DNA of 64,000 bases from Lucinisca nassula (lineage: Eukaryota; Mollusca; Bivalvia; Lucinida; Lucinidae), in NCBI GenBank assembly GCA_963580285.1, contig OY757010.1, forward strand, positions 64,688,406-64,752,405. Reading direction: 5' to 3'. The notes under the pieces were generated by a model that was given only the letters and a program-made list of their open reading frames with translations, ran no database searches and was not told the DNA's origin. Shown one piece after another: positions 11,830 to 23,453 of this stretch. The position numbers were made by a program, and so were the translations under genes. Every line of letters begins with the position of its first letter. The first letter of the stretch is position 1.

Positions 11830-12163
11830 TACAGCCAGTTAAACCTGTCACAGTGGCCACCTGTATTTAGCAAGCAACCTGTCTTAAGCAAGCATGCATT
11901 CAGTTCGTCTGAAAGACAAATGCATTAAAATGCATCAGTATTTAGCAAGCACCTGTCATAAGCAAGCATGTATTCAGTTCATCTGAAAGACAAATGCATT
12001 AAAATGCACCTGTAGTTAGCAAGCACCTGTCTTAAGCAAGCATGCATTTAGTTCGTCTGAAAGACAAATGCATTAAAATGCTCCTGTATTTAGCAAGCCC
12101 CTGTCTTAAGCAAGCATTAATTGATTATCCCAATCATGCTTGCATAATACAGGTTTGTCTGTA
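11830..12163. mobile_element. mariner-like MITE with internal minisatellite
   Basis: Outer TACAGCCAGTTAAACCTGTC and CAGGTTTGTCTGTA are inverted. Inside, about four units of roughly 70 bp repeat CTGTATTTAGCAAGCACCTG, TTAAGCAAGCATGCATTCAG and GAAAGACAAATGCATTAAAA. Related short copy at 61620-61784. Confidence 0.75.
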
Positions 12164-12280
12164 TTTGTTCCCTAACATTTTGCCTTGATTATGAAGAAAT
12201 TGCCACTACAGGAAGTTCACATAAGGAGAAGCATAATATAGGCATTAAAGAGTTCTTTCCCTAAATCACTCCAAAAAAGA

Positions 12281-12346
12281 AATATTGCAGACATTTGTTA
12301 GAATTGCCTCGTCAAGGGGAGGCAATTCTAACAAATATCTACAACA
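12281..12346. repeat. Palindrome of the TGTTAGAATTGCCTC type
   Basis: GCAGACATTTGTTAGAATTG pairs with CAATTCTAACAAATATCTAC across CCTCGTCAAGGGGAGG. A related palindrome lies at 12808-12862 (GTACTGAATAGAATTGCCTC). Confidence 0.7.
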
Positions 12347-12439
12347 TTTGTCTCTTGGAGGATCAAATATGATGTTCTTGAATATCTCCATCAATTCATC
12401 ATTTATCTCGTCTTTGGCAAAGGATTCATTCCAATGAAA

Positions 12440-12620
12440 GTGTGCTGATTCAAGAAGGGCAGTTGCCAGTTACTAGCAAAAGAATATGCACTGTACTGGT
12501 TAATCTCTTACATATAAGCCTGCCATGGAAAAGCGTGGACAGGTAAAGTGACCAGCTCAATGTGACCTAAATAGTGTTGACTGGGCAAATTAAACTCCTA
12601 AACAGACAAACCAATGAAAT
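12440..12620 (+). mobile_element. SINE S2, 3' part
   Basis: GCTGATTCAAGAAGGGCAGT, GCACTGTACTGGTTAATC, ATAAGCCTGCC, GACCTAAATAGTGTTGACTG and AAACTCC match the body and tail of the full S2 at 50547-50848. The tRNA-like head is missing. Confidence 0.75.
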
Positions 12621-12899
12621 TGTTGTTTAGTGTTTTGTCCTTGTATGGAATGTATAATGAGGGTTGGCTGTACAGGGACACCTTAATGAGTCAAACGCCA
12701 ATGACTTGTTCACCATGACTGAATCAAACTCCTTCTTAAGTCCCTAGAAAAATTAATTATTTCCTCATAAATCCAGTGGATGTGTCTCATATATCTTGAA
12801 TGAATGGTGTGTGTACTGAATAGAATTGCCTCAATGAAGCAATTCTAATGAGTACACACAACATACCTTTAAGTTATAACCAAAAGGGGTGTCCCTTAA

Positions 12900-13104
12900 C
12901 CCTTGTTCTGCTGAGCCCGGATATGCCTTTTCTTTGAAACAATTTAGATCCAGATCAGATGGCTTCTGAAGAAGCCATCTGATCAGGATCTACATTGTTT
13001 GTCATTCAGATTGTGAATTTGTTATAATAATTTGCTACAGGTAATCTGATTGGTTGATAATCGGTAGTAGGTGTGGCATATATGAATATTCAGCAGGACA
13101 AGGG
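12900..13104. mobile_element. TTAA (piggyBac-like) MITE, intact example
   Basis: 205 bp between TTAA 12896-12899 and TTAA 13105-13108. Inverted ends CCCTTGTTCTGCTGA and TCAGCAGGACAAGGG. Internal hairpin about 12944-13012: AGATCCAGATCAGATGGCTT / AAGCCATCTGATCAGGATCT. The TTAA target and CCCTT ends are typical of the piggyBac superfamily. Confidence 0.85.
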
Positions 13105-13170
13105 TTAATAATCTATAATATGTCTCTTTGCCTGGCACTATGATTAACCCTCAGTAGCTCAAACTTCCCA

Positions 13171-16100
13171 TACCGTATTCGCCCTAATTACCGCACATGC
13201 TCCTATAAGCGCACACCAAAGCTATTTTTGAACTAGAGCCAGTGTTTATGAAACACAATGCCCCCAACTGCTTGACCCTAACACTGCTTGTCCCTAACAG
13301 TAATTGAGATATCTTGTTTTTATGTGGCTGTAATGCTGAAATTACACAAGAAAAGCTGTAGTTAATCATCTACTCATCATCCCTGACCAGTCTGTGAAGT
13401 TTCGGGGAAAAACCTAAAATAGTTTTTTAGATATCTTGCTTACAAACTTAAAACGCGAAAAATTTCAAAGGGCCATAACTCAAGAAAAAAATTTCGGATT
13501 TTTTTCAAAAGTTAATCAGTTCATCTACTCATCATCCCCAACCAGCCTGTAAAGTTTCAGGGCAATAGCTCAAACAATTTTTGAGATATCTTGCTTACAA
13601 GCTGAAAACACGAAAAAAATCAAAGGGCCATAACTCAAGAAAAAAAAATTGGATTTTTTTCAAAAGTTAATCAGTTCATCTACTCATCATACCCAACCAG
13701 TCTGTGAAGTTTTGGGGAAAAACCTCATATAGTTTTTGAGATATCTTGCTTACAAACTTAAAACGCGAAAAATTTCAAAGGGCCATAACTCAAGAAAAAA
13801 ATATAGGATTTTTTTTCAACAGTTAATCAGTTCATCTACACATCATCCCAAACCAGCTTGTAAAGTTGCAGGGCAATCGCTCAAACAATTATTGAGATAT
13901 CTTGCTTACAAGCTGAAAACACGAAAAAAATCTAAGGGCCATAACTCAAGAAAAAAAATCGGATTTTTTTCAAAAGTTGATCAGTTCATCTACTCATCAT
14001 CCCCGACAAGTCTGTGAAGTTTCGGGGAAAAACCTCAAATAGTTTTTTAGATATCTTGCTTACAAACTTAAAACGCGAAAAATTTCAAAGGGCCATAACG
14101 CAAGAAAAAAATTTCAGATTTTTTTCAAAAGTTAATCAGTTCATCTACTCATCATCCCCAACCAGCATGTAAAGTTTCAGGGCAATAGCTCAAACAGTTT
14201 TTGAGATATCTTGCTTACAAGATTTCATAGTATTTTTTGCAAAGGGGCATAACTCAAAAAAGGGGCATAATCCTGACGAGAAAAAAAACACGGGTCAATT
14301 ATTTTTTCATGAGGAATCCATATATGAAATTTCAAAAACCTAGCACCCATGGTTCTAAAGTTATGCCATGCAGTAAAAAGTGGGACGGACGTAAGGACGG
14401 AAGGACGGACGGACGAACAGGGCAAAACCAATATGCCAAAACGCGAAAAATTTCAAAGGGCCATAACTCAAGAAAAAAATTTCGGATTTTTTTCAAAAGT
14501 TAATCAGTTCATCTACTCATCATCCCCAACCAGCCTGTAAAGTTTCAGGGCAATAGCTCAAACAATTTTTGAGATATCTTGCTTACAAGCTGAAAACACG
14601 AAAAAAATCAAAGGGCCATAACTCAAGAAAAAAAAATTGGATTTTTTTCAAAAGTTAATCAGTTCATCTACTCATCATACCCAACCAGTCTGTGAAGTTT
14701 TGGGGAAAAACCTCATATAGTTTTTGAGATATCTTGCTTACAAACTTAAAACGCGAAAAATTTCAAAGGGCCATAACTCAAGAAAAAAATATAGGATTTT
14801 TTTTCAACAGTTAATCAGTTCATCTACACATCATCCCAAACCAGCTTGTAAAGTTGCAGGGCAATCGCTCAAACAATTATTGAGATATCTTGCTTACAAG
14901 CTGAAAACACGAAAAAAATCTAAGGGCCATAACTCAAGAAAAAAAATCGGATTTTTTTCAAAAGTTGATCAGTTCATCTACTCATCATCCCCGACAAGTC
15001 TGTGAAGTTTCGGGGAAAAACCTCAAATAGTTTTTTAGATATCTTGCTTACAAACTTAAAACGCGAAAAATTTCAAAGGGCCATAACGCAAGAAAAAAAT
15101 TTCAGATTTTTTTCAAAAGTTAATCAGTTCATCTACTCATCATCCCCAACCAGCATGTAAAGTTTCAGGGCAATAGCTCAAACAGTTTTTGAGATATCTT
15201 GCTTACAAGATTTCATAGTATTTTTTGCAAAGGGGCATAACTCAAAAAAGGGGCATAATCCTGACGAGAAAAAAAACACGGGTCAATTATTTTTTCATGA
15301 GGAATCCATATATGAAATTTCAAAAACCTAGCACCCATGGTTCTAAAGTTATGCCATGCAGTAAAAAGTGGGACGGACGTAAGGACGGAAGGACGGAAGG
15401 ACGGACGGACGAACAGGGCAAAACCAATATGCCAAAACGCGAAAAATTTCAAAGGGCCATAACTCAAGAAAAAAATTTCGGATTTTTTTCAAAAGTTAAT
15501 CAGTTCATCTACTCATCATCCCCAACCAGCCTGTAAAGTTTCAGGGCAATAGCTCAAACAATTTTTGAGATATCTTGCTTACAAGCTGAAAACACGAAAA
15601 AAATCAAAGGGCCATAACTCAAGAAAAAAAAATTGGATTTTTTTCAAAAGTTAATCAGTTCATCTACTCATCATACCCAACCAGTCTGTGAAGTTTTGGG
15701 GAAAAACCTCATATAGTTTTTGAGATATCTTGCTTACAAACTTAAAACGCGAAAAATTTCAAAGGGCCATAACTCAAGAAAAAAATATAGGATTTTTTTT
15801 CAACAGTTAATCAGTTCATCTACACATCATCCCAAACCAGCTTGTAAAGTTGCAGGGCAATCGCTCAAACAATTATTGAGATATCTTGCTTACAAGCTGA
15901 AAACACGAAAAAAATCTAAGGGCCATAACTCAAGAAAAAAAAATCGGATTTTTTTCAAAAGTTGATCAGTTCATCTACTCATCATCCCCGACAAGTCTGT
16001 GAAGTTTCGGGGAAAAACCTCAAATAGTTTTTTTAGATATCTTGCTTACAAACTTAAAACGCGAAAAATTTCAAAGGGCCATAACTCAAGAAAAAAATTT

Positions 16101-17667
16101 CGGATTTTTTTCAAAAGTTAATCAGTTCATCTACTCATCATCCCCAACCAGCATGTAAAGTTTCAGGGCAATAGCTCAAACAGTTTTTGAGATATCTTGC
16201 TTACAAGATTTCATAGTATTTTTTGCAAAGGGGCATAACTCAAAAAAGGGGCATAATCCTGACGAGAAAAAAAACACGGGTCAATTATTTTTTCATGAGG
16301 AATCCATATATGAAATTTCAAAAACCTAGCACCCATGGTTCTAAAGTTATGCTATGCAGTAAAAAGTGGGACGGACGTAAGGACGGAAGGACGGAAGGAC
16401 GCCAAAACGCGAAAAATTTCAAAGGGCCATAACTCAAGAAAAAAATTTCGGATTTTTTTCAAAAGTTAATCAGTTCATCTACTCATCATCCCCAACCAGC
16501 CTGTAAAGTTTCAGGGCAATAGCTCAAACAATTTTTGAGATATCTTGCTTACAAGCTGAAAACACGAAAAAAAATCAAAGGGCCATAACTCAAGAAAAAT
16601 AAATTGGATTTTTTTCAAAAGTTAATCAGTTCATCTACTCATCATACCCAACCAGTCTGTGAAGTTTTGGGGAAAAACCTCATATAGTTTTTGAGATATC
16701 TTGCTTACAAACTTAAAACGCGAAAAATTTCAAAGGGCCATAACTCAAGAAAAAAATATAGGATTTTTTTTCAACAGTTAATCAGTTCATCTACACATCA
16801 TCCCAAACCAGCTTGTAAAGTTGCAGGGCAATCGCTCAAACAATTATTGAGATATCTTGCTTACAAGCTGAAAACACGAAAAAAATCTAAGGGCCATAAC
16901 TCAAGAAAAAAAAATCGGATTTTTTTCAAAAGTTGATCAGTTCATCTACTCATCATCCCCGACAAGTCTGTGAAGTTTCGGGGAAAAACCTCAAATAGTT
17001 TTTTTAGATATCTTGCTTACAAACTTAAAACGCGAAAAATTTCAAAGGGCCATAACTCAAGAAAAAAATTTCGGATTTTTTTCAAAAGTTAATCAGTTCA
17101 TCTACTCATCATCCCCAACCAGCATGTAAAGTTTCAGGGCAATAGCTCAAACAGTTTTTGAGATATCTTGCTTACAAGATTTCATAGTATTTTTTGCAAA
17201 GGGGCATAACTCAAAAAAGGGGCATAATCCTGACGAGAAAAAAAACACGGGTGAATTATTTTTTCATGAGGAATCCATATATGAAATTTCAAAAACCTAG
17301 CACCCATGGTTCTAAAGTTATGCTATGCAGTAAAAAGTGGGACGGACGTAAGGACGGAAGGACGGAAGGACGGACGGACGAACAGGGCAAAACCAATATG
17401 CCCCCACAACTTCTTCGAAGTTGGGGGCATAAAAAATATGCATAAGCGCACACCTTACAGAAACCTCCCATTGAAGCTTTCATGGGAAATCTATAAAAAC
17501 TTACCGTTATTTCTTCAACAGTGAAGTGGGGAACAAGACAGTTCACCTGCCAATACAGTTACCCGAATGATTTGTGTGCGCTTAATAGGTCGATTTTTCA
17601 CCACAATTTGTTGAAACAATTTTGAAAAAACTAAGCGCACGGTGCGGTAATTAGGGCGAATACGGTA
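13171..17667. mobile_element. TIR DNA transposon split by element E
   Basis: Perfect 24-bp inverted ends: left from 13173 CCGTATTCGCCCTAATTACC + GCAC, right ending 17665. TA on both outer sides (13171-13172, 17666-17667) suggests a TA target as in Tc1/mariner. Second inner inverted pair: TAAGCGCACACC / GGTGTGCGCTTA-type motifs at 13206, 17442, 17572 and 17632. Without E the element is about 300 bp and non-coding. Confidence 0.75.
13233..17432 (-). mobile_element. Helitron-like element E with higher-order array
   Basis: On the - strand the 5' end is TTATGCCCCCAACTTCGAAG (palindrome 17398-17432) and a GTCC/TTCC tract. The array has about 155-bp monomers carrying GGGCCATAACTCAAG and GAGATATCTTGCTTACAA (as read on +). 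Monomers form a higher-order unit of about 970-996 bp, each closing with a GGGACGGACGTAAGGACGG block (14383, 15370, 16368, 17339). 3' end GGGGGCAT, hairpin GTGTTTcatAAACAC (13242-13256), terminal CTAG 13233-13236. Confidence 0.85.
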
Positions 17668-18167
17668 TCTCAAACATACCTTTATGGTCCCAAATGTGTT
17701 TGAGCCATTGAAGCTTGACTGAATAACAAATCCTACCTTAAAGAGGAAGTCTAGTATTTGGTTTCTCTGTTCTTCTGGATAATTTACCAGCAGCTTTGAT
17801 GTGGCCTAAAATATAAATTTAGCCTTGGTGTGGAGCTAAGAAAAAGTGACACAGAAGACAAACCTATTGCAACGGTTCGAAAGTCCTTTACATCAAAGAA
17901 AGAATCCGCACAAGAAACACAGCGAGGGCAAGAAACATAATGGACTTTTTGTAAGCAAGGAGCCAAGGCAATAAAAAGACTTTCCAGATCTTAGAAAAAT
18001 ACAGTTTTTGAGATATTAAATCAACAGATTTTAGAAAAAGGATCAATACTTTTGTCTTATATCTTCTAGGAAACTAATTTACAATATTAATGGAGCTTTG
18101 GTCATAGTTAAGAAGGAGAGGCTTACCTCAAGAAATAATTAACCATGAAAAGGAGTCTAAAGAAAAG
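17668..18167. other. No gene recognised
   Basis: 17670-17722 (TCTCAAACATACC..GTGTTTGAGCCATTGAAG) resembles the right edge of a TACAG MITE. The remainder is non-coding without clear signatures. Confidence 0.5.
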
Positions 18168-18447
18168 TATTACAAAAACACACCTATTCAAATACATTTC
18201 AAATTTTTACTGCCCAAAAAAAAAAGAAAATTTGAAGATGAAAAATTGAGATATTTTTCTTATTTCTGCTCAAAATACAAATTGTTGGTACTCGTTAGAA
18301 CCACCTCCATCGGTTCCAACGAGTACCCACAATCTATATTTAGAGCAGAAACAAGAAAAATAAGGTTTACCCCTGTAAAACCCTAGATTTACTATATAAA
18401 AGTGGGGTTTAAGGGGGTCTGAATTATATAGGCATATTCTCCTAATG
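18168..18447. mobile_element. Foldback MITE, family FB1
   Basis: Begins TATTACAAAAACACACCTAT and ends ATAGGCATATTCTCCTAATG. Palindrome GTTGGTACTCGTTAGAACCA with a shortened GGTTCCAACGAGTACCCACA arm, then AGAGCAGAAACAAGAAAAAT and AAACCCTAGATTTACTATAT. Confidence 0.75.
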
Positions 18448-18767
18448 AAACAGCTCTCAGAATGCACCATTTTGTACCCTTTCCTCAAAGATTTTCAGAG
18501 GCACATGCCCCTAGACCCAACTAGCTAGGCATTGCACCTCGCCAAACCTCATCGTATGTGCTATCTCCCGATTTTTTATTTTCAAAACTTAACATTTACA
18601 TGTATGGTCATATCATTTTTATGACATGATGTTACCCACTAAATAACAGTAACATTATATGATAATAACAAATCTCACATCTGCACCAATGATTGTGATC
18701 ATGTATACCCCTTTAATCATTCAAATATCTATGTTCTTGTACATCATCATCAGTACATGTACTTATT

Positions 18768-19175
18768 ATTCTTGCACACCAGACAAGGAAATCCGTGATT
18801 TTACCCTGGGATAGAAATTTATGTTCTGACCCTGGTGTTCCGACCCCAAATCGAATATAATCGCGTGTTTGACAACTGCACTGGTTGATTACAACCTCAT
18901 GCGCGGCGGCGTCATGGGTGAAGTCATTAAACATTCCTGTTGTGTCATCACAAAATGGCAGACGTTGGTAACCGAAGTGACAGCAGCATTAAAAATTCGC
19001 AATAGAAATGGAAGGTATGCAAGAAAAAGAATCCAATATGGGTGTGAGGGGTGGATAGAAAAATCTGTCCCTCGGGATCACTGTCCGGCATCACTCGGCA
19101 AGCCTCATGATGCCGGACAGTGTCCCTCGGGACGGATTTTTCAATCCACCCCTCACACCTATATAAGATTCTAAT
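18768..19175. mobile_element. Hairpin MITE (GGGGTGGATAGAAAAATC family)
   Basis: Runs from TTGCACACCAGACAAGGAAA to CACACCTATATAAGATTCT. The strong palindrome at 19020-19170 has arms GTGAGGGGTGGATAGAAAAA / TTTTTCAATCCACCCCTCAC and CACTGTCCGGCATCA / TGATGCCGGACAGTG. An inverted relative is at 44346-44760. Confidence 0.8.
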
Positions 19176-19562
19176 ATTCTCATACTGCTACGACCATTAT
19201 CTGAAAAAAGATCACCATTTTCTGGCACCAGCTACCATACATGTGATACCTCCCTCATCAGGAGGGTGACACCCTCATTTTAATGCCAATTTTGCACAAA
19301 TTATACCAAAATTTTGGAGTCTTCCTCATGTGAACTGAGAATTTCCCTATGCAGTGTATTCATTGCATTTTTTAAGAATCTCCCTCATCACAATGGCAAG
19401 TCTCCCTCATACAGTTAAAAAAATCATCACATGTATGAGCTCCTGTCAGAATAAATGAATTGTAAACACCCTCCCTAGTCTGTAAAATAACAAACATATG
19501 AAAGCCATAAAACAAAAACAATTTCAATTCTTCTTTTACAAACTGCGACAAATTTGTTATAT

Positions 19563-19860
19563 TGTTTGTTTGATTTGCGGATTAGCGTCCCCATCAACAC
19601 TATATAGGTCATTTTGGAGACATTGCTTCCAATTTTTTTGGACTTTTACCCGACATTGAGATGAAATGACATCTCAAGCCCTGTAGCCCAATGAAACCAA
19701 TAGGGTTTATAAGCATGGACAGTTTGACTTGCACCGCTTTGCCTGGGTAGCCTTAGATCCTCTTAGCAGAATACCAGTACTCTTGTGTGGTCAGTTTCAG
19801 CTCTGCGTGGAAGCATCATGCAGCCCATATATTTCTTCAAGCCCCGACGGACGGGGGCCA
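19563..19860 (-). mobile_element. SINE S1, full copy
   Basis: Flanked by a 15-bp TSD ACAAATTTGTTATAT at 19548-19562 and 19861-19875. On the - strand it runs from GCCCCCGTCCGTCGGGGC and GGGCTGCATGATGCTTCCAC through CAATGTCGGGTAAAAGTCC to a tail of AAACAAACA. Length 298 bp. Confidence 0.9.
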
Positions 19861-19894
19861 ACAAATTTGTTATATAATTTTGGACATATTCGGA

Positions 19895-20060
19895 CATATA
19901 GGCCTGAGCAGCGTCTCATCAGGGTCTACACTATTTGCCACTTATCCAGCTATTTTAGAGTAAATTAGACACAACATCGGGATGTAAATTGAACTTGTTC
20001 AGATTTCAGAACATGTATGTTAAGGATTTGAGGTGTCTGAATATTTAGGGTAAATATGGT
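19895..20060 (+). repeat. Dispersed repeat (GTCTACAC..ACAACATCGGG)
   Basis: CAGGGTCTACACTATTTGCC, TTAGACACAACATCGGGA and TTGAGGTGTCTGAATATTTA recur at 38750-38825 and 39285-39350, where a later insertion separates the two halves. Confidence 0.6.
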
Positions 20061-20268
20061 ATATAACATGTCAAGGCTCTTTAGCTGAGTAGACTAGTTC
20101 ACACTTTAACTGATTCCAAAACCCCCTGAGGATGTTTTGGGTCTCATTTCATGGCAAGGTAGACATATGCTGGTGTAAAAATGAAATTGATAAACACGGA
20201 TAATCTGTCATTTTTTCTGATACCTCACCTGGTAAACAATGTGAAACAAAAAAATAAATAAAAATAAA

Positions 20269-20888
20269 CAAGAGGGCCCAGAGGGCCCTGAATCGCTCAC
20301 CTGAGTATCAGTGTCTCTAGTGCATTCTTGGCCCAAGGGCTATAATTTGAATAAACTTGGTAGCGGTCCACTAGATAAGACTTCAGACAAAATATCAAAG
20401 ACCTGGGCCTTCTGGTTTCAGAAAAGAAGATTTTTAAAGGCTTTCCCTATATAAGACTATGTAAAACCAGCAGGCCCTGTCGCGTGGGCATTTTTGGTGC
20501 CAGGGCTATAATTTGACCAATTTCAGCAGAGGTTCACTAGTTGAAGCTACACACCAGATATCAAAGACCTGGGCCTCCTGGTTTCGGACAAGAAGATTTT
20601 TAAAGGTTTTTCCTATATATGCCTATGTAAAACTAGTGGGTCCCAGCGCAGGGACATTTTTGGCCCAAAGGCTATAATTTGAACAATCTTGGTAGAGGTC
20701 CTTCAGATGAAGCTTCATACCAAATATCAAAGACCTGTGCCTGGCAGTTTCAGAGAAGATTTCCTAAAGATTTTCCCTATATAAGCCTAGGTAAAACCAA
20801 AGGGCCCCATGGCGGGGGCATTTTTGGCCCCAGCACTATAATTTGAACAATCTTGGTAGGGGTCCACTAGATGGAGCTTAATCAGAAA
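20269..20888 (-). mobile_element. Helitron-like element H, 3' half
   Basis: On the - strand: monomers with TTCATCTAGTGG..CCAAGATTGTTCAAATTATA, then GGTGAGCGATTCAGGGCCC, hairpin AGGGCCCtctGGGCCCT and terminal CTTG. About four monomers of 150-170 bp. The 5' end is missing. Confidence 0.75.
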
Positions 20889-21016
20889 GACACTTCAAGT
20901 TCCATGTAAAGAACTACTATGGGTATGCTAAGTTACTCTTGAGTTCTGATAGTGTACCTGGAAGCAATATTTTCCTGTAGGTAATGCAGAGTGCCTTGGA
21001 AAAACCTGTGGATTCT

Positions 21017-22966
21017 TTTTAGCTCACCTGTCACGTAGTGACGAGGTGAGCCTTTGGGATCACTTTTTGCCCGTTGTGCGTGCGTCCGTAAACTTATTCT
21101 TCAAACGACATCTCCTCCTAAACCACTGATCAGATTTTGACCAAACTTCACAGGAATGATCCTTAGGTGGCCCCCTTTCAAAGTTGTTCAAATGGTTCCG
21201 GTCCATTGCTCATCTAGGTCACAGGAGCCAAAAATAGATTTTTTTTCACCGAAAACTTAAAAAATCTTCTTCTCTGAAACCACCAGGCCCAGGTCTTTGA
21301 TATTTGGTATGAAGCTTCACCTAGTGGACCCCTACCAAGATTGTTCAAATTATAGTGCTGGGGCCCCGCCCCGGGGCCCTTTGGTTTTACATGTGCTTAT
21401 ATAGGGAAAACCTTTATAAACTGTCTTCTCTGAAACCGCAAGGCCCTGATCTTTGATATTTGGTTTGAAGCTTCATCTAGTGAACCTCTACCAAGATTGT
21501 TCAAATTATAGTGCTGGGACCAAAAATTCCCCCGCCCCGGGGCCCTTGGTTTTACATGGGCTTATATATGGAAAATCTTTAAAAATCTTCTTCTCATAAA
21601 CTGCAAGGCCCTGATATTTGGTATGAGGCTTCATCTAGTGGACCCCTACCAAGATTGTTCAAAATATAGTGCTGGGGCCAAAAATGCCCCCGCTCTGGGG
21701 CCCTTTGATTTTACATGGGCTTATATATGGAAAAATTTAAAATTTTTCTTCTCTGAAACCGCAAGGCCCAGGTCTTTGCTATTTGGTATGTAGCTTCATC
21801 TAGTGAACCCCTACCAAGATTGTTCAAATTATAGTGCTGGGGCCAAAATGCCCCGCCCCGGGGCCCTTTGGTTTTACATGGGCTTATATATGGAAAATCA
21901 TTCAAAAATCTTCTTCTCATAAACTGCAAGGCCCTGATCTTTGATATTTAGTTTGAAGCTTCATCTAGTGGACCTCTACCAAGATTGTTCAAATTATAGT
22001 GCTGGGGTGAAAAATGCCCCCGCTTCAGGGCCCTTTGGTTTTACATGGGCTTATATAGGGAAAATCTTAAAAAAAATCTTCTTCTCTGAAACCGCAAGGC
22101 CCAGATCTTTGATATTTGGTACGAAGCTTCATCTAGTGGACCCCTACCAAGATTGTTCAAATTATAGTGCTGGGGCCAGAAATGTCCCCGCCACGGGGCC
22201 CTTTGGTTTTACATGGGCTTATATATGGAAAATCTTTAAAAATCTTCTTCTCTGAAACCGCAAGGCCCAGATCTTTGATATTTGGTATGAGGCTTCATCT
22301 AGTGGACCCCTACCAAGATTGTTCAAAATATAGTGCTGGGGTGAAAAACTGCCCCCACTCCGGGGCCCTTTGATTTTACATGGGCTTATATAGGGAAAAA
22401 TCTTTAAAAATTTTCTTCTCTGAAACCGCAAGGCCCAGGTCTTTGCTATTTGGTATGAAGCTTCATCTAGTGAACCCCTACCAAGATTGTTCAAATTATA
22501 GTGCTTGGGGCCAAAAATGCCCCCGCCACTGGGCCCTTTGGTTTTACATGGGCTTATATAGGGAAAATCATTTAAAAAATCTTTTTCTTATAAACCGCAA
22601 GGCCCAGATCTTTGATATTTGGTATGAAGCTTCATCTAGTGGACCTCTACCAAGATTGTTCAAATTATAGTGCTGGGGGCCAAAAATGCCCCCGCCACGG
22701 GGCCCTTTGGTTTTACATGGGCTTATATAGGGAAAATCATTTAAAAATCTTTTTCTTATAAACCGCAAGGCCCAGATCTTTGATATTTGGTATGAAGCTT
22801 CATCTAGTGGACCTCTACCAAGATTGTTCAAATTATAGTGCTGGGGCCAAAAATGCCCCGCCCCGGGGCCCTTTGGTTTTACATGTGCTTATATATGGAA
22901 AATCTTTAATTATCTTCTTCTCTGAAACCCCAAGGCCCAGGTCTTTGATATTTGGTATGAAGCTTT
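21017..22966 (+). mobile_element. Helitron-like element H, 5' half with array
   Basis: 5' end TTTTAGCTCACCTGTCACG in a palindrome (21021-21051), then GTGCGTGCGTCCGT. About eleven monomers of roughly 165 bp, each with TCTTCTTCTCTGAAACCGCA, TTTGATATTTGGTATGAAGC, CCAAGATTGTTCAAATTATA and TTTGGTTTTACATGGGCTTA. It stops at 22966 without a 3' hairpin. It faces the 3' half at 20269-20888 head to head. Confidence 0.85.
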
Positions 22967-23139
22967 GAGAAAAATATTGACAGATATGAACTAAGAGTGA
23001 ATTAGGAATGTCTGCAAAATGCCACGATTTCTAACAAACAATTTTTGGTTCTTTTATATGAGGTGTACTGCATCAATACAGTCTACATGGCTTAGCAGTG
23101 TTGATTTGGAAACCAAAAAGTACATTGCATTACATTACT

Positions 23140-23453
23140 CATCAAGAAAACATGCCTATTTAAGTTTGACCCCCCTTGAACCCCACTTTTATATACATAG
23201 TAAAACTGGGGTTTCCATGGGTATACCTTATTTTTCTTATTTCTGCTCTAAAATATAGATTGTGGGTACCCGTTAGAACAGACTCGATGAGGCGGTTCTA
23301 ACGAGTGCCCCGCCTCGATGAGGCAGTTCTAACAAGTGCCCACATTCTATATTCTGAGCAGAAATAAGAAAAATATCACAATTTTTTGTCATAAAATTTT
23401 CATTTTTTCGGCGATAAAGGTGGCAATGTATTTGTATAGGTGTGTTTGCGTAA
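23140..23453. mobile_element. Foldback MITE, family FB1, palindrome partly duplicated
   Basis: Starts CATCAAGAAAACATGCCTAT, ends GTATAGGTGTGTTTGCGTAA. In the centre one palindrome arm is present twice (GATGAGGCGGTTCTAACGAG and GATGAGGCAGTTCTAACAAG). Confidence 0.75.

Noticed and set aside
13736..16936. Repeated Lys-rich frames starting MRYLAYKLKTRK, one per higher-order unit
   Set aside because: They translate the non-coding monomers of element E; the identical recurrence reflects array copying, and the frame breaks with monomer length changes.
13233..17432. CRISPR-like or centromeric satellite array
   Set aside because: Monomers are contiguous without unique spacers, and the array has defined transposon ends and only about 4 kb length.
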